This document shows positions 13,563-21,621 of a stretch of DNA of 25,983 bases, piece by piece. Origin of the DNA: DASPWV01 sp046727855 (GTDB lineage: Bacteria > Acidobacteriota > Vicinamibacteria > Vicinamibacterales > UBA2999). The DNA lies in contig JBKPDL010000133.1 in the NCBI GenBank assembly GCA_046727855.1, forward strand, positions 1 through 25,983. Reading direction: 5' to 3'. Both the position numbers and the translations under genes were made by a program. Within the stretch, counting starts at the first letter, position 1. Each line of letters opens with the position of its first letter. The notes beneath the pieces were generated by a model. It worked only from the letters and a program-made list of their open reading frames with translations, was not told the DNA's origin and ran no database searches.

Positions 13563-14792
13563 CTATTTCACCGCACGCGTCCCTTTGAACGTGAACTTCT
13601 GCGCGCGATACCCCGCATCCACGTTGGCGCCTGTGACCGGATGCTTCACCGGCGGCCCCGCCGCCTCCGCGACAAAGATGTTGCCGGACGGGTCCACCGT
13701 GAGATTGTGCGGGCGACCAAGCTGGCCGGGACCGACGCCGGGACCACCGAATTCGTCCACTACTTCGAGATCGCTCCTGCGAAGAATCGTGATGACGTGC
13801 GTCCCGCCATCCGCGACATACAAATAAGTTTGGGGCGCATCGTGCGAAAAGCCGATCGAGAACGCGGCCTCGGTTCCGCACGGCCGCTTCGGCGCCCACC
13901 TCGCCTGCTCTTCTCCGCCGCAGCGGGCGCGAAGGATACGCTCGGTCACGAACGTGCCCTCCTGCCTGAACACCTGGATGCGATTGTTCGCGCGATCGGC
14001 GACGTAGATGAGGCCGTCGCGCGAGCCGGCAATGCCGTGCGGCACACGGAACTGCTGCGGCGGCGCGGCAGGAACGCTCGCCTTGTCTTGCGCTGATCGA
14101 CCACCAGGAGCCGAAGGATCTTGCCCCCGACCAGGGGGAGTCGAAGGGGCTTGCCCTGAGCGACCATCGGGAGTCGAAGGGTCTTCGGGACGCTTGCCGT
14201 ATGCACCCCAGTGGCGCAGATAGCGCCCGGTCGCGCCGTCGAACACGATCACCCGGCGATTGCCATAGCCATCGGCCACGAAGACTTCGTTGTCTGCGGG
14301 GTCGACCCAGATATCCGCCGGCCGGCCCATGAGCGTTGTGTCGTTGCTCCCGCCAGTCTGGTTGTAGTTGCCGATGACCAGCGCCACCTGGCCGGTGCGC
14401 GTGAATTTCACCGTGAGGTGACTCTCGCGCGCGTTGGTCCACACAAACCCGTTGTGATCGACGAACAGCCCATGGATGGTGCTCCAGTTGCCATCCGGGC
14501 CGCGGGCGTCCCACGACTGCAGGAGCTTGCCCTGCGGATCCCACTCGGATATGCGGCTGCGGCTGGAGGTCCACACGTGTCCGCGCGCATCGGCGAAGAT
14601 GCCGATCACCTGGCCCCACGACCAATCGCTCGGCAGCAGCGGCCACTTTGGATCAGCCTCGAAAACAGGAACACCATTGAGCGCGGACGCAGGTTTGGCG
14701 GCGTTGGTTTGCGCAACGACCGAGGCCACCGCCCAGGTGACGAGCATCACCGCGCCGATGACCGTTGTTCGATTGGCACATGTCGACATCAT
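13563..14792 (-). CDS. Secreted NHL-repeat beta-propeller protein
   Basis: A 409-residue protein with a signal peptide (TVIGAVMLVTWAVASVVAQ) and NHL-type propeller repeats. Examples are VIGIFADARGHVWTSSRSRISEWDPQG, IHGLFVDHNGFVWTN, PADIWVDPADNEVFVADGYGNRRVIVFD, PHGIAGSRDGLIYVADRANNRIQVF, YLYVADGGTHVITI and PHNLTVDPSGNIFVAEA. This is like peptidyl-glycine-lyase/SMP-30-type propellers; catalytic function is not established. Residues about 203-236 are a low-complexity linker (DPSTPDGRSGQ, then APSTPPGRGQ, then DPSAPGGRSAQ) encoded by an in-frame DNA repeat, placed between two blades. The start ATG overlaps the stop of the upstream Asp-box gene (ATGA) and has GGGAG upstream, so translation is coupled. 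It is the last gene of a three-gene run. Confidence 0.9.
   Translation of the reverse strand: MMSTCANRTTVIGAVMLVTWAVASVVAQTNAAKPASALNGVPVFEADPKWPLLPSDWSWGQVIGIFADARGHVWTSSRSRISEWDPQGKLLQSWDARGPDGNWSTIHGLFVDHNGFVWTNARESHLTVKFTRTGQVALVIGNYNQTGGSNDTTLMGRPADIWVDPADNEVFVADGYGNRRVIVFDGATGRYLRHWGAYGKRPEDPSTPDGRSGQAPSTPPGRGQDPSAPGGRSAQDKASVPAAPPQQFRVPHGIAGSRDGLIYVADRANNRIQVFRQEGTFVTERILRARCGGEEQARWAPKRPCGTEAAFSIGFSHDAPQTYLYVADGGTHVITILRRSDLEVVDEFGGPGVGPGQLGRPHNLTVDPSGNIFVAEAAGPPVKHPVTGANVDAGYRAQKFTFKGTRAVK
14087..14186. repeat. In-frame tandem repeat inside the NHL-repeat gene
   Basis: Units beginning CTTG/CTTC start at 14087, 14120, 14150 and 14183, so the periods are 33, 30 and 33 bases, all multiples of three. 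Each unit carries a (G)AG-TCGAAGG or AGCCGAAGG core. The unit with CTTGCCCTGAGCGACC resembles a dispersed intergenic repeat I recall from Acidobacteriota genomes. The host gene stays open through it, giving the Pro/Ser/Gly/Asp linker. Confidence 0.8.
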
Positions 14793-17731
14793 CGGTCTCC
14801 CACTGCGGCGCCGACGGCGGCAAGCACGTCATGGACGGCCGCGATCGTCTGCGAAGTTGGTGCGGCATCGGTGCCTTCGACAACGCCGAAGAGCTGCGTC
14901 AGTTGGCCTTGAAGCCGCGTGAGCGTCTCCGCCGATCCCCGCTTTGCGGTCAGCGCGCCGGCGACGCGTCGCAGCGCATCGTCAAGCATGCGCGACATTT
15001 CGTACTGCATCTTCAATCCGTCTGGCGGCGTGTGCACGCGCGGATCGAGACGAACAATCAACGGCGCCGTAAATGCCTGGCCGTCCACAGTCAGACGAAC
15101 GGTGTAGGTGCCCGGCAACACCCACGAACCAAGAGGAGTACGAGGCGTGTTCATGTAGATCGCGGCGATTGGATAACTGAAGGACGGAACGGCGGGACGC
15201 TCATGATGCAGATCCCAGACGAAGCGGTGGAAGCCTCCCCTGGCCGACAACGCGCGGTGCGGGCGAATCCAGTAGTCCGGCGTGTTCCGACCCTCAACCA
15301 GCGGCTCCGGCGGATCGCCGCTCGAGTAGCGACGCACGATGGCTTTGGTGTCGTCGAGGATCTCGAGCGTGACGACTCGCGCGTCGCTTTTGAGCCAGTA
15401 ATTCAGGATCGCGCCGGCGGGCGGGTTCTCACCCGCGGGTTCGTCCGGCGGCAGCGGCGTATCGGTGTTCTTGTTCCACCGGAATCGATATGTCGCGGCG
15501 GGCGTGAAGAGATGCGCGTTCGCTGCGAACACGGAGGGCGCGGCCTGACGCAGCGGCGTAATGTCGTCGAGAATCCAGAACGATCGCCCATGCGTGCCGA
15601 CCACGAGGTCGTCGTCTTTGATCACGAGATCGCGAATCGACGTTGCCGGCATGTTGAGCCGCAGCGACTGCCAGTGATCCCCGTCGTCAAACGACACGTA
15701 GACGGATCGTTCGGATCCTGCGAAGAGCAATCCGCGACGCTGCGGGTCTTCACGCACGACGTTGATAATGCCGCCATCGGGAATGCCCGCAGTGACGTGC
15801 TGCCACGTCTTGCCGCCGTCGCGTGTGCGATAGATGTGCGCGCGCAGATCATCGAGGCGAAACGTGTTGATTGCCGCATATGCTGTGTTCACATCGAAGT
15901 GCGAAGCGTCCATGATCGACACCTTCGCCCATGGCACGAGCGCCGCTGGTGTCACGTCGCTCCACGTCTTGCCGCCGTCGCGCGTGACGTGAATCAGACC
16001 GTCGTCGGTGCCGACCCAAATCGTGTTCTCGTCCTTGAAAGATGGCGCAATCGTGTAGATCACGCCGCGCCGTTCGGGCGCGGCCGCCTCGCTGCCGCGA
16101 TACTTCCCCACGTTCGCCGGCACTTCCCACGTCTTGCGCGTGAGATCGGGACTGATTTGCTCCCACATTCCGCCGCCGTTCGTCGTCTGCCAGAGCACGT
16201 TGGAGGCGAAATACAGCTTCCGTGGATTGAGCGGTGAAAAAAGCACCGGCATCGTACGGACGACGCGATAGTCAGCAGAGCGCAGCGGTTTGGGCGCCAC
16301 GTTCTGCACCTGTCCGGAACGCCGGTCGTAGCGCGACACTTTGCCGCCGTACACGATGTCCGGATTGAGGGGGTCGGGCGCGACGTAGCCGTACTCCTCA
16401 ACCGCCACTGGATGCCACTCACGAAATGTGATTTGGCCGTCATCTCCGCGGCTCGAAATGCACACGGATCCGCTTTCCTGCTGGCCACTACAGACGCGAT
16501 ACGGAAACGAGTTGTCGGTGGTGACGTGGTAGAAGGCGGCGGTCGGTTGGTTGTACCAGCTGCTCCAGCTCTCACCGCCGTTCAACGTCACGATCACACC
16601 CTGATCCGATGACATGATCATCACGTCCGGCATGCGCGGATTGATCCAGATCTTCTGATAGTCGTCGCCGCCGGGAGCTCCGCGAAACGCGGTGAACGTC
16701 TTGCCGCCGTCGGTCGACTTCCACGCGACAATGGTCGGCACGTACACGATGTCCGGATTCGTCGGGTGCACCCGCACTTCGCACGCGTCGTTCGGTCGCG
16801 CGACCACGCGCGGATCGCTGTTGATGCGGTACCAGCTTTCACCTGCATCATCCGAGCGGTAGATGCCAGCCGTCGATCGTGCTTCCACAGTTGCGAACAG
16901 CCGCGACGGCAGGCTCGGCGCAATGGTGATGCCGATTCGCCCGACGCGATCGTCTTCCCAGGTCGGCAATCCCTTGGTCAGCGGGCGCCAGCTGTTTCCG
17001 CCATCGATAGATTTGTAAACACCACTGCCAGGCCCATTGAAGGCGGCGTTTTCCCACGGTCCCTGCCGTGCCTCCCACAAGGTCGCGTAGAGGATGTCGG
17101 CGTTGCCGGGATCGAACGCCACGTCAGAACCACCGCTGTTTTCATCCTTGTAGAGAACCTTCTGAAATGTCCGCCCCCCGTCGGTCGACCGGAAGATGCC
17201 GCGCTCTTCATTTGGCCCGTACGGATGGCCAAGCGCGGCGACAAACAGACGATCGGGATTCCTCGGGTCGACGATGATGTGCGCGATCTGATGCGTGTCG
17301 CGCAGCCCGAGATGCGTCCACGTGCGGCCGCCGTCGGTTGACTTGTACATCCCGTCCCCCGTTGCCAGATCGGGACGCTGCTGTCCTTCGCCCGTCCCAA
17401 CGTAGATCACTTCCGCGTTCGATGGCGCAACCGCGATGGATCCGATCGATCCCGTGGGCTGATCGTCGAAGATCGGCGTCCAGGTGCGACCCGCGTCCGT
17501 GGTCTTCCACACGCCGCCGTTCACGACCCCCATGTAAAACGTGTGCGGCTGATCGGGAATGCCGGCAATCGCCTTCGATCGACTGGCGCGGTGTGGCCCG
17601 ATCATGCGCCAGCGCATCTCGGTCAGCCGCGCTGTGTCGACGACCTCCGTCGCCTGCTGCGCCGCCGGTGCAACCCACGCTGCGATTGCGAGCGCCGCAA
17701 TCAAGCCGCGGCGCATCAAGTGCATCGTCAT
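14789..17731 (-). CDS. Secreted sortilin/VPS10-like Asp-box beta-propeller protein (sialidase-like fold)
   Basis: An approximately 980-residue protein. The start at 17731 is chosen because it gives a signal peptide (LMRRGLIAALAIAAWVAPAAQQ), has GGGAGAG upstream and overlaps the previous gene's stop (ATGA); the longer frame from 18055 is out-of-frame sequence of the DUF5946 gene. About eleven Asp-box motifs (S/T-x-D-x-G-x-T/S-W/F) mark propeller blades, for example TTDAGRTW (77), STDGGRTW (131), STDGGRTF (182), SIDGGNSW (241), SDDAGESW (293), STDGGKTF (339), TLNGGESW (382) and later RDGGKTW twice. The C-terminal 200 residues form a separate beta-rich part with FVWDLHHERP. Relatives are annotated as VPS10-domain or glycosyl hydrolase-like proteins. 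No catalytic residues are assigned, so enzymatic activity is unproven. Confidence 0.92.
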   Translation of the reverse strand: MTMHLMRRGLIAALAIAAWVAPAAQQATEVVDTARLTEMRWRMIGPHRASRSKAIAGIPDQPHTFYMGVVNGGVWKTTDAGRTWTPIFDDQPTGSIGSIAVAPSNAEVIYVGTGEGQQRPDLATGDGMYKSTDGGRTWTHLGLRDTHQIAHIIVDPRNPDRLFVAALGHPYGPNEERGIFRSTDGGRTFQKVLYKDENSGGSDVAFDPGNADILYATLWEARQGPWENAAFNGPGSGVYKSIDGGNSWRPLTKGLPTWEDDRVGRIGITIAPSLPSRLFATVEARSTAGIYRSDDAGESWYRINSDPRVVARPNDACEVRVHPTNPDIVYVPTIVAWKSTDGGKTFTAFRGAPGGDDYQKIWINPRMPDVMIMSSDQGVIVTLNGGESWSSWYNQPTAAFYHVTTDNSFPYRVCSGQQESGSVCISSRGDDGQITFREWHPVAVEEYGYVAPDPLNPDIVYGGKVSRYDRRSGQVQNVAPKPLRSADYRVVRTMPVLFSPLNPRKLYFASNVLWQTTNGGGMWEQISPDLTRKTWEVPANVGKYRGSEAAAPERRGVIYTIAPSFKDENTIWVGTDDGLIHVTRDGGKTWSDVTPAALVPWAKVSIMDASHFDVNTAYAAINTFRLDDLRAHIYRTRDGGKTWQHVTAGIPDGGIINVVREDPQRRGLLFAGSERSVYVSFDDGDHWQSLRLNMPATSIRDLVIKDDDLVVGTHGRSFWILDDITPLRQAAPSVFAANAHLFTPAATYRFRWNKNTDTPLPPDEPAGENPPAGAILNYWLKSDARVVTLEILDDTKAIVRRYSSGDPPEPLVEGRNTPDYWIRPHRALSARGGFHRFVWDLHHERPAVPSFSYPIAAIYMNTPRTPLGSWVLPGTYTVRLTVDGQAFTAPLIVRLDPRVHTPPDGLKMQYEMSRMLDDALRRVAGALTAKRGSAETLTRLQGQLTQLFGVVEGTDAAPTSQTIAAVHDVLAAVGAAVGDR

Positions 17732-18204
17732 CTCAACTCTCCCATGGCTTGCCGCAACCAGTCTCGCGCGAGCGCGTGCTGCGGCGCGTAGGCCGCCCAC
17801 ACCGCTTCGGCCCACGCGCGCACGCGGCGCACGTGGTCTTCGGGCGTGGCAGCGCCGTGTACATCCGCAATCGTCGTCGTGCCGCGCGACCTCAGCAGCG
17901 GTGGCTTGTCGAAACGTGCGGGCCCGTTCAACCACCGCGGAATCCTCCAGTACGTCGCGGGGTCGCCCTCGTGCTCGACGCCGTGACAGAGGCCCATCAG
18001 GTGCGCAGCGTAGGACTTGGCCGACACACAGTATTTCTCCGGATGCTGCATGCAATAGGCGTCGAACGCCAGCCGGTAGACGCCGCCAAACCGCATGTCA
18101 AGCTGCGCCTGAGCCATCAGCTCGTTGATCAACTGCTGACATCCTGAGGAGCCGTTGGCCACGGTCGCCCCGCACGCTTCACAACGATCCGCGATTGCCT
18201 GCAT
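17728..18204 (-). CDS. DUF5946-like Cys/His-rich protein
   Basis: A 158-residue cytoplasmic-looking protein with no signal peptide. An N-terminal CEACGA (Cys8, Cys11) and GCQQLINELMAQAQLD are followed by YRLAFDAYCMQHPEKYCVSAKSYAAHLMGLCHGVEH. This arrangement (two-Cys knuckle, then DAYxxQHP and SAKSxAAHLxGLC) fits what I recall of the DUF5946 family. The many Cys and His residues (Cys8, Cys11, Cys22, Cys51, His54, Cys59, His68, Cys73, His74) suggest a metal site. Its stop overlaps the start of the Asp-box gene by four bases. It is the first gene of this run and faces the divergent receptor gene. The family assignment is from memory and should be treated as likely rather than certain. Confidence 0.75.
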   Translation of the reverse strand: MQAIADRCEACGATVANGSSGCQQLINELMAQAQLDMRFGGVYRLAFDAYCMQHPEKYCVSAKSYAAHLMGLCHGVEHEGDPATYWRIPRWLNGPARFDKPPLLRSRGTTTIADVHGAATPEDHVRRVRAWAEAVWAAYAPQHALARDWLRQAMGELR

Positions 18205-18580
18205 ACAGATCCGGACGAATAGCCGCCTCGAGGATAAGGTATCGCCCGACTATAACGGGCGCTGCACGGCTCCGTCCCACTTGCCGTTTCCTTTGCACGC
18301 CGTCGGGCGGATGATATGCGGAACGCCGAGTACATCCAGTCGCGATCGCCCAACGGCGCGCCGGCCACGTATCGCCCAGATCCGCGATTCGGCCCGCCCG
18401 ATCAGTGGCAGAACCGGCGCGAAATGCGGCTCGAACTGAAGTACCTGTTCCAGGCCCGCGCCACGGACCAGATTCGGCACCAGCTTTTTGGTCCCTGGCT
18501 CTTGACTTTCAGGGTCTGACATCGCAGAGTCTTGCCACTCCCACCTGGCGCCATTGGGATTTTTTTGAGGAGGAGACGAC
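18205..18580. other. Divergent intergenic region with a hairpin
   Basis: A 376-base gap between the leftward DUF5946 run and the rightward receptor gene, so it must hold both promoters. A perfect 6-base stem CGCCCG / CGGGCG with a 7-base loop is at 18243-18261, and its loop holds a TATAA-like stretch that reads TATAGT on the minus strand, a possible -10 about 45 bases before the DUF5946 start. An open frame at 18316-18519 shows no domain or ribosome site and is not called. A T-run (18561-18567) precedes the receptor's ribosome site. Confidence 0.5.
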
Positions 18581-21529
18581 ATGAGACGGCTGTTTGTGTC
18601 TTTCGTGGCCCTCACGCTTCTCTATGCGCCGCACGCCTTGGCGCAGCAGGGCACCGGCGACCTTCGCGGCCAGGTGGCCGATCAGCAGGGAGCGGCGCTG
18701 CCCGGCGTCGCGATTGTGCTCAGGCATCAGGAGAGCGGGCTGTTTCGCGAGACGGTCAGCGGCGGCGACGGGACGTTCTTCTTCAGCGCGATGACGCCCG
18801 GCGTGTATGAGATCAGCGCCGAACTCGCGTCGTTCAAGAAGTATCAGGCGCGCGACGTGCGCATCGAAGTCGGCAAGACGGCGCAGGTGGCGATCAAGCT
18901 CGAAGTGGGCGGAGTCACCGAGTCGGTGACCGTCTCGGCGGAGTCGCCGCTCGTCGATGTCTCGTCGAAGGAGATCGGCGGCAACATCACGGCACAGGAA
19001 TTTGTCGACACGCCGTCGTTCAACCGGAACTTTGCCGGGTATCTCGGGATGCTGCCGGGCGTGGTCGCGACGATCTCGGCGACGACGTTCGGCGCCGACT
19101 CGATCAGCGTCGCGGGCCAGAACGTGCGCAACGTCAACTACACGATGGATGGGTCGAACAACAACGACACATTCAACGGCGGCAACGGCGGCGCGCAGGC
19201 GCGCGTGCCGGTGGAGTCGGTGCAGGAGTTCCAGCTGCTCACCAGCCAGTTCGACGCCGAGTACGGCTTGGCCTCTGGCGGCATCGTCAACGCCGTGTCC
19301 AAGCAGGGCACGAATCAGTATCACGGCAGCGCGTTTTTCTTCCACCAGGACGAAAAACTTGCGGCGACAGATTATTTCGCGCGCCAGGAAGGGCTGGAGG
19401 AACCGGAGACCAAGCAGCAGCAGTGGGGCGGGACGATCGGCGGTCCGATCATCAGGGACAAGGCGCACTACTTCTTCAGCCTCGAGCGCATCGCGCTCGA
19501 CGGGGGCGTGACGACGAATATCCCGACGCGGCCGGATCTGAACCGCACCGACTTCGAACGCTCGCGCGTGTGGAACACGTTCCTGCGCGGCGACCACCAG
19601 TTGAACGCCTCGAATACGTGGGGCGTGCGGTGGCTGCGCGAGACCTCGCCCCAGCCGCTACAGATTCAAGCGGAGAATCACACTCCGCCGCGGCATGAAG
19701 CTGAAACCGACGTCGACTGGACGGTAGTCGGGAATCTCAGCTCGGTGATCGGTACGACGAAAGTCAACACCTTCCGGGTATCGGCAGTCAGCGAAGACGT
19801 GTTCTTCGGCAATCCGAACTTCAATACCAACGGGCACAACCAGAAGATTCTGGAGCCGCGGCTGGTGTTTCTCAGCTTCGAGGATCAACAGAGTCAGCGG
19901 GCGAATCGACGACTGGATGTCGCCTATGGCGCGGACAACGTGTTTGCCTGGTTCCTTCCCAATAAGGGCGGCGATCACGATCTCAAGTTCGGCGTCAACT
20001 ATCTCTACTCGTCGCTGCGGATCGAAGATTACGGCGACATGAACGGAACATTCCGGTTCGCATCGGATCAACCGTTCAATCGCAACGACCCGCGAACCTA
20101 TCCTGAGCGTCTGATGGTGCGCGTCCCGGACGCGCTGAACTTCCTGATGAAAGGCCACTTCATTGGCATGTTCGCGCAGGACAAGTGGAAGCTCGGAAAC
20201 AATCTGACCTTGAGCCTGGGCGCGCGCTACGACGTCGAGATTCTGCCCACGCCCAACCAGGACAACCCGCTGTTCACGGACCGCAGCGATTATCCCAGGG
20301 ATAACAACAACGTCTCGCCGCGCATTGGTTTCTCGTGGGCGCTCGACGACGCCGCGCGGTCTGCGGTGCGAGGAGGCTTTGGACTGTTCTATCAGCGCAC
20401 GTCGTACACGTTTCTCACCGGGATGTTCGGAACGCAGGCCTACTACTCGCCGTCGTTCGTCGTAAACTTTCCGACGAACCAGCCCGATGGCGGCCCCCGC
20501 GCCGGCAATTTCCCGACAGACCCCTTTCTCGTCAATGGACCCGTTGTCAATCGCGCCGCGTTGGACACACGCTATCCACCGGGCACGCTTACGAAGAACG
20601 GCGGCACGGTCCGATTTGACAACCCCGATCGGAAAAACGCCTTCGCCCGCCAATACAGCCTTGGCTACGAGCGTCAGCTCACTTCCACCGCCGCAATCGG
20701 CGTGGACTTCATCCGTTCCGAGCAGCGCGGGCAGTACATCCTGCAAGAACTCAATCCAGGCGTGCGCGATACGACTCTGGCGACGAGCCAGCTGCGGCGG
20801 CTGAATCCACTGGTCGGGAGTGTGGGCGATTGGTCGGCCAGGGTCATCACGCCGATCAACGAGGGGTGGATCAATTACCACACGATACAGGTGTCGGCCA
20901 CGAAACGCTATGCCAACAACTGGCAGGGGCGGCTCTCGTACGCCTTCTCGCGCGGGCGCGGCAATGTGCCCACCGGCCAGGCTGACGAGGCGCGATCGCA
21001 GTTCGGCGCCGATTTGAATCTGGACAACGAGGTCGGCCCGACCGATGTCGATCGGCCGCACATCCTGACGATCACGGGAACATACGACGTGCCGAGAACC
21101 GGCGGCCTCAAGTTGAGCGCCGTTTACAGCGCGCGCAGCGGTATACCGTTTTCGCTGATCGATTCCACGTTCGATCTCGATCGAAACGGCTTTATCGAAA
21201 ACGAGTACCTGCCCGCCGGCACCTACAGCGGCACAGAACCTAACGCCTACCCGGTGGATTACAAAGGCGGCCGCAACGGCGCCCGCGGCCCGAACTTTCA
21301 ACGGGTGGATTTCCGGGCTGGTTACCGCATCCGATTGGCGGGCGGACGCACCATCGACGCGTTCTTGGATATCTTCAACCTGACCAACGAGCCCAACTTC
21401 GCGCGTCCGGTGCAGGCCAACATCGGCGGCGCGAGCGATCGGCGGCTGGCGACGTTCCTGCAGCTCACGCAAACGTCGGATGAAAGTCCGACGCGGACCG
21501 CTCAGGTGAACTTGAGGTACGGCTTCTAA
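18581..21529 (+). CDS. Oar-like TonB-dependent outer-membrane receptor
   Basis: A 982-residue outer-membrane protein. A strong ribosome site (GAGGAGGAG) precedes the ATG. A signal peptide (LFVSFVALTLLYAPHALAQ) is followed by a carboxypeptidase-regulatory-like domain (about 25-110: GDLRGQVADQQGAALPGVAI and TPGVYEISAELASFKKY) and the linker VTESVTVSAESPLVDV. Next come a plug domain (about 130-250, with SISVAGQNVRNVNYTMDGSN) and a long beta barrel. Barrel strands such as YFFSLERIALDG, FAQDKWKLGNNLTLSLGARYD and RVDFRAGYRIRL are visible. The protein ends in LRYGF, a terminal aromatic residue typical of outer-membrane assembly signals. Expected role: TonB-powered uptake of a large substrate, as in SusC/Oar-type proteins. 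No SusD partner is adjacent, and the substrate is unknown. Confidence 0.94.
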   Translation: MRRLFVSFVALTLLYAPHALAQQGTGDLRGQVADQQGAALPGVAIVLRHQESGLFRETVSGGDGTFFFSAMTPGVYEISAELASFKKYQARDVRIEVGKTAQVAIKLEVGGVTESVTVSAESPLVDVSSKEIGGNITAQEFVDTPSFNRNFAGYLGMLPGVVATISATTFGADSISVAGQNVRNVNYTMDGSNNNDTFNGGNGGAQARVPVESVQEFQLLTSQFDAEYGLASGGIVNAVSKQGTNQYHGSAFFFHQDEKLAATDYFARQEGLEEPETKQQQWGGTIGGPIIRDKAHYFFSLERIALDGGVTTNIPTRPDLNRTDFERSRVWNTFLRGDHQLNASNTWGVRWLRETSPQPLQIQAENHTPPRHEAETDVDWTVVGNLSSVIGTTKVNTFRVSAVSEDVFFGNPNFNTNGHNQKILEPRLVFLSFEDQQSQRANRRLDVAYGADNVFAWFLPNKGGDHDLKFGVNYLYSSLRIEDYGDMNGTFRFASDQPFNRNDPRTYPERLMVRVPDALNFLMKGHFIGMFAQDKWKLGNNLTLSLGARYDVEILPTPNQDNPLFTDRSDYPRDNNNVSPRIGFSWALDDAARSAVRGGFGLFYQRTSYTFLTGMFGTQAYYSPSFVVNFPTNQPDGGPRAGNFPTDPFLVNGPVVNRAALDTRYPPGTLTKNGGTVRFDNPDRKNAFARQYSLGYERQLTSTAAIGVDFIRSEQRGQYILQELNPGVRDTTLATSQLRRLNPLVGSVGDWSARVITPINEGWINYHTIQVSATKRYANNWQGRLSYAFSRGRGNVPTGQADEARSQFGADLNLDNEVGPTDVDRPHILTITGTYDVPRTGGLKLSAVYSARSGIPFSLIDSTFDLDRNGFIENEYLPAGTYSGTEPNAYPVDYKGGRNGARGPNFQRVDFRAGYRIRLAGGRTIDAFLDIFNLTNEPNFARPVQANIGGASDRRLATFLQLTQTSDESPTRTAQVNLRYGF

Positions 21530-21620
21530 TCAGGTTTCAAGTCTCAGGTATCAGGTATCAGATGCCTTGCCAGCTAGCGGCGTTCTGATACCTGAAAACC
21601 TGAAACTGATACCTGATACC
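21530..21620. repeat. Inverted repeat built of TCAGGTA heptamers at a convergent junction
   Basis: Five heptamers, TCAGGTT, TCAAGTC, TCAGGTA, TCAGGTA and TCAGATG, run without gap from 21530 to 21564. The opposite orientation follows at 21586-21620 as TGATACC, TGAAAACC, TGAAAC, TGATACC and TGATACC, so a length change in one unit is offset in the next. Inner arms 21551-21562 and 21584-21595 pair perfectly over 12 bases with a 21-base loop. The element fills the whole gap between the receptor stop (21529) and the next gene's stop (21622). A bidirectional terminator role is inferred. Confidence 0.88.
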
Positions 21621-21621
21621 T

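Noticed and set aside
14765..16237. Plus-strand open frame of 490 codons opposite the Asp-box gene
   Set aside because: Antisense shadow with His/Arg-rich composition; the minus strand carries repeated Asp boxes.
17732..18055. N-terminal extension of the Asp-box protein
   Set aside because: It is out-of-frame sequence of the DUF5946 gene; the signal peptide begins at 17731.
18420..18500. tRNA-like TTCGAGCC word in the divergent gap
   Set aside because: No acceptor stem, anticodon arm or CCA end could be arranged around it.
18316..18519. 67-codon open frame in the divergent gap
   Set aside because: No ribosome site, domain or signal; the composition is not distinctive.
19658..21472. Minus-strand open frame of 604 codons inside the receptor gene
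   Set aside because: The plus-strand receptor barrel is unmistakable; the antisense frame has no recognisable motif or ribosome site.
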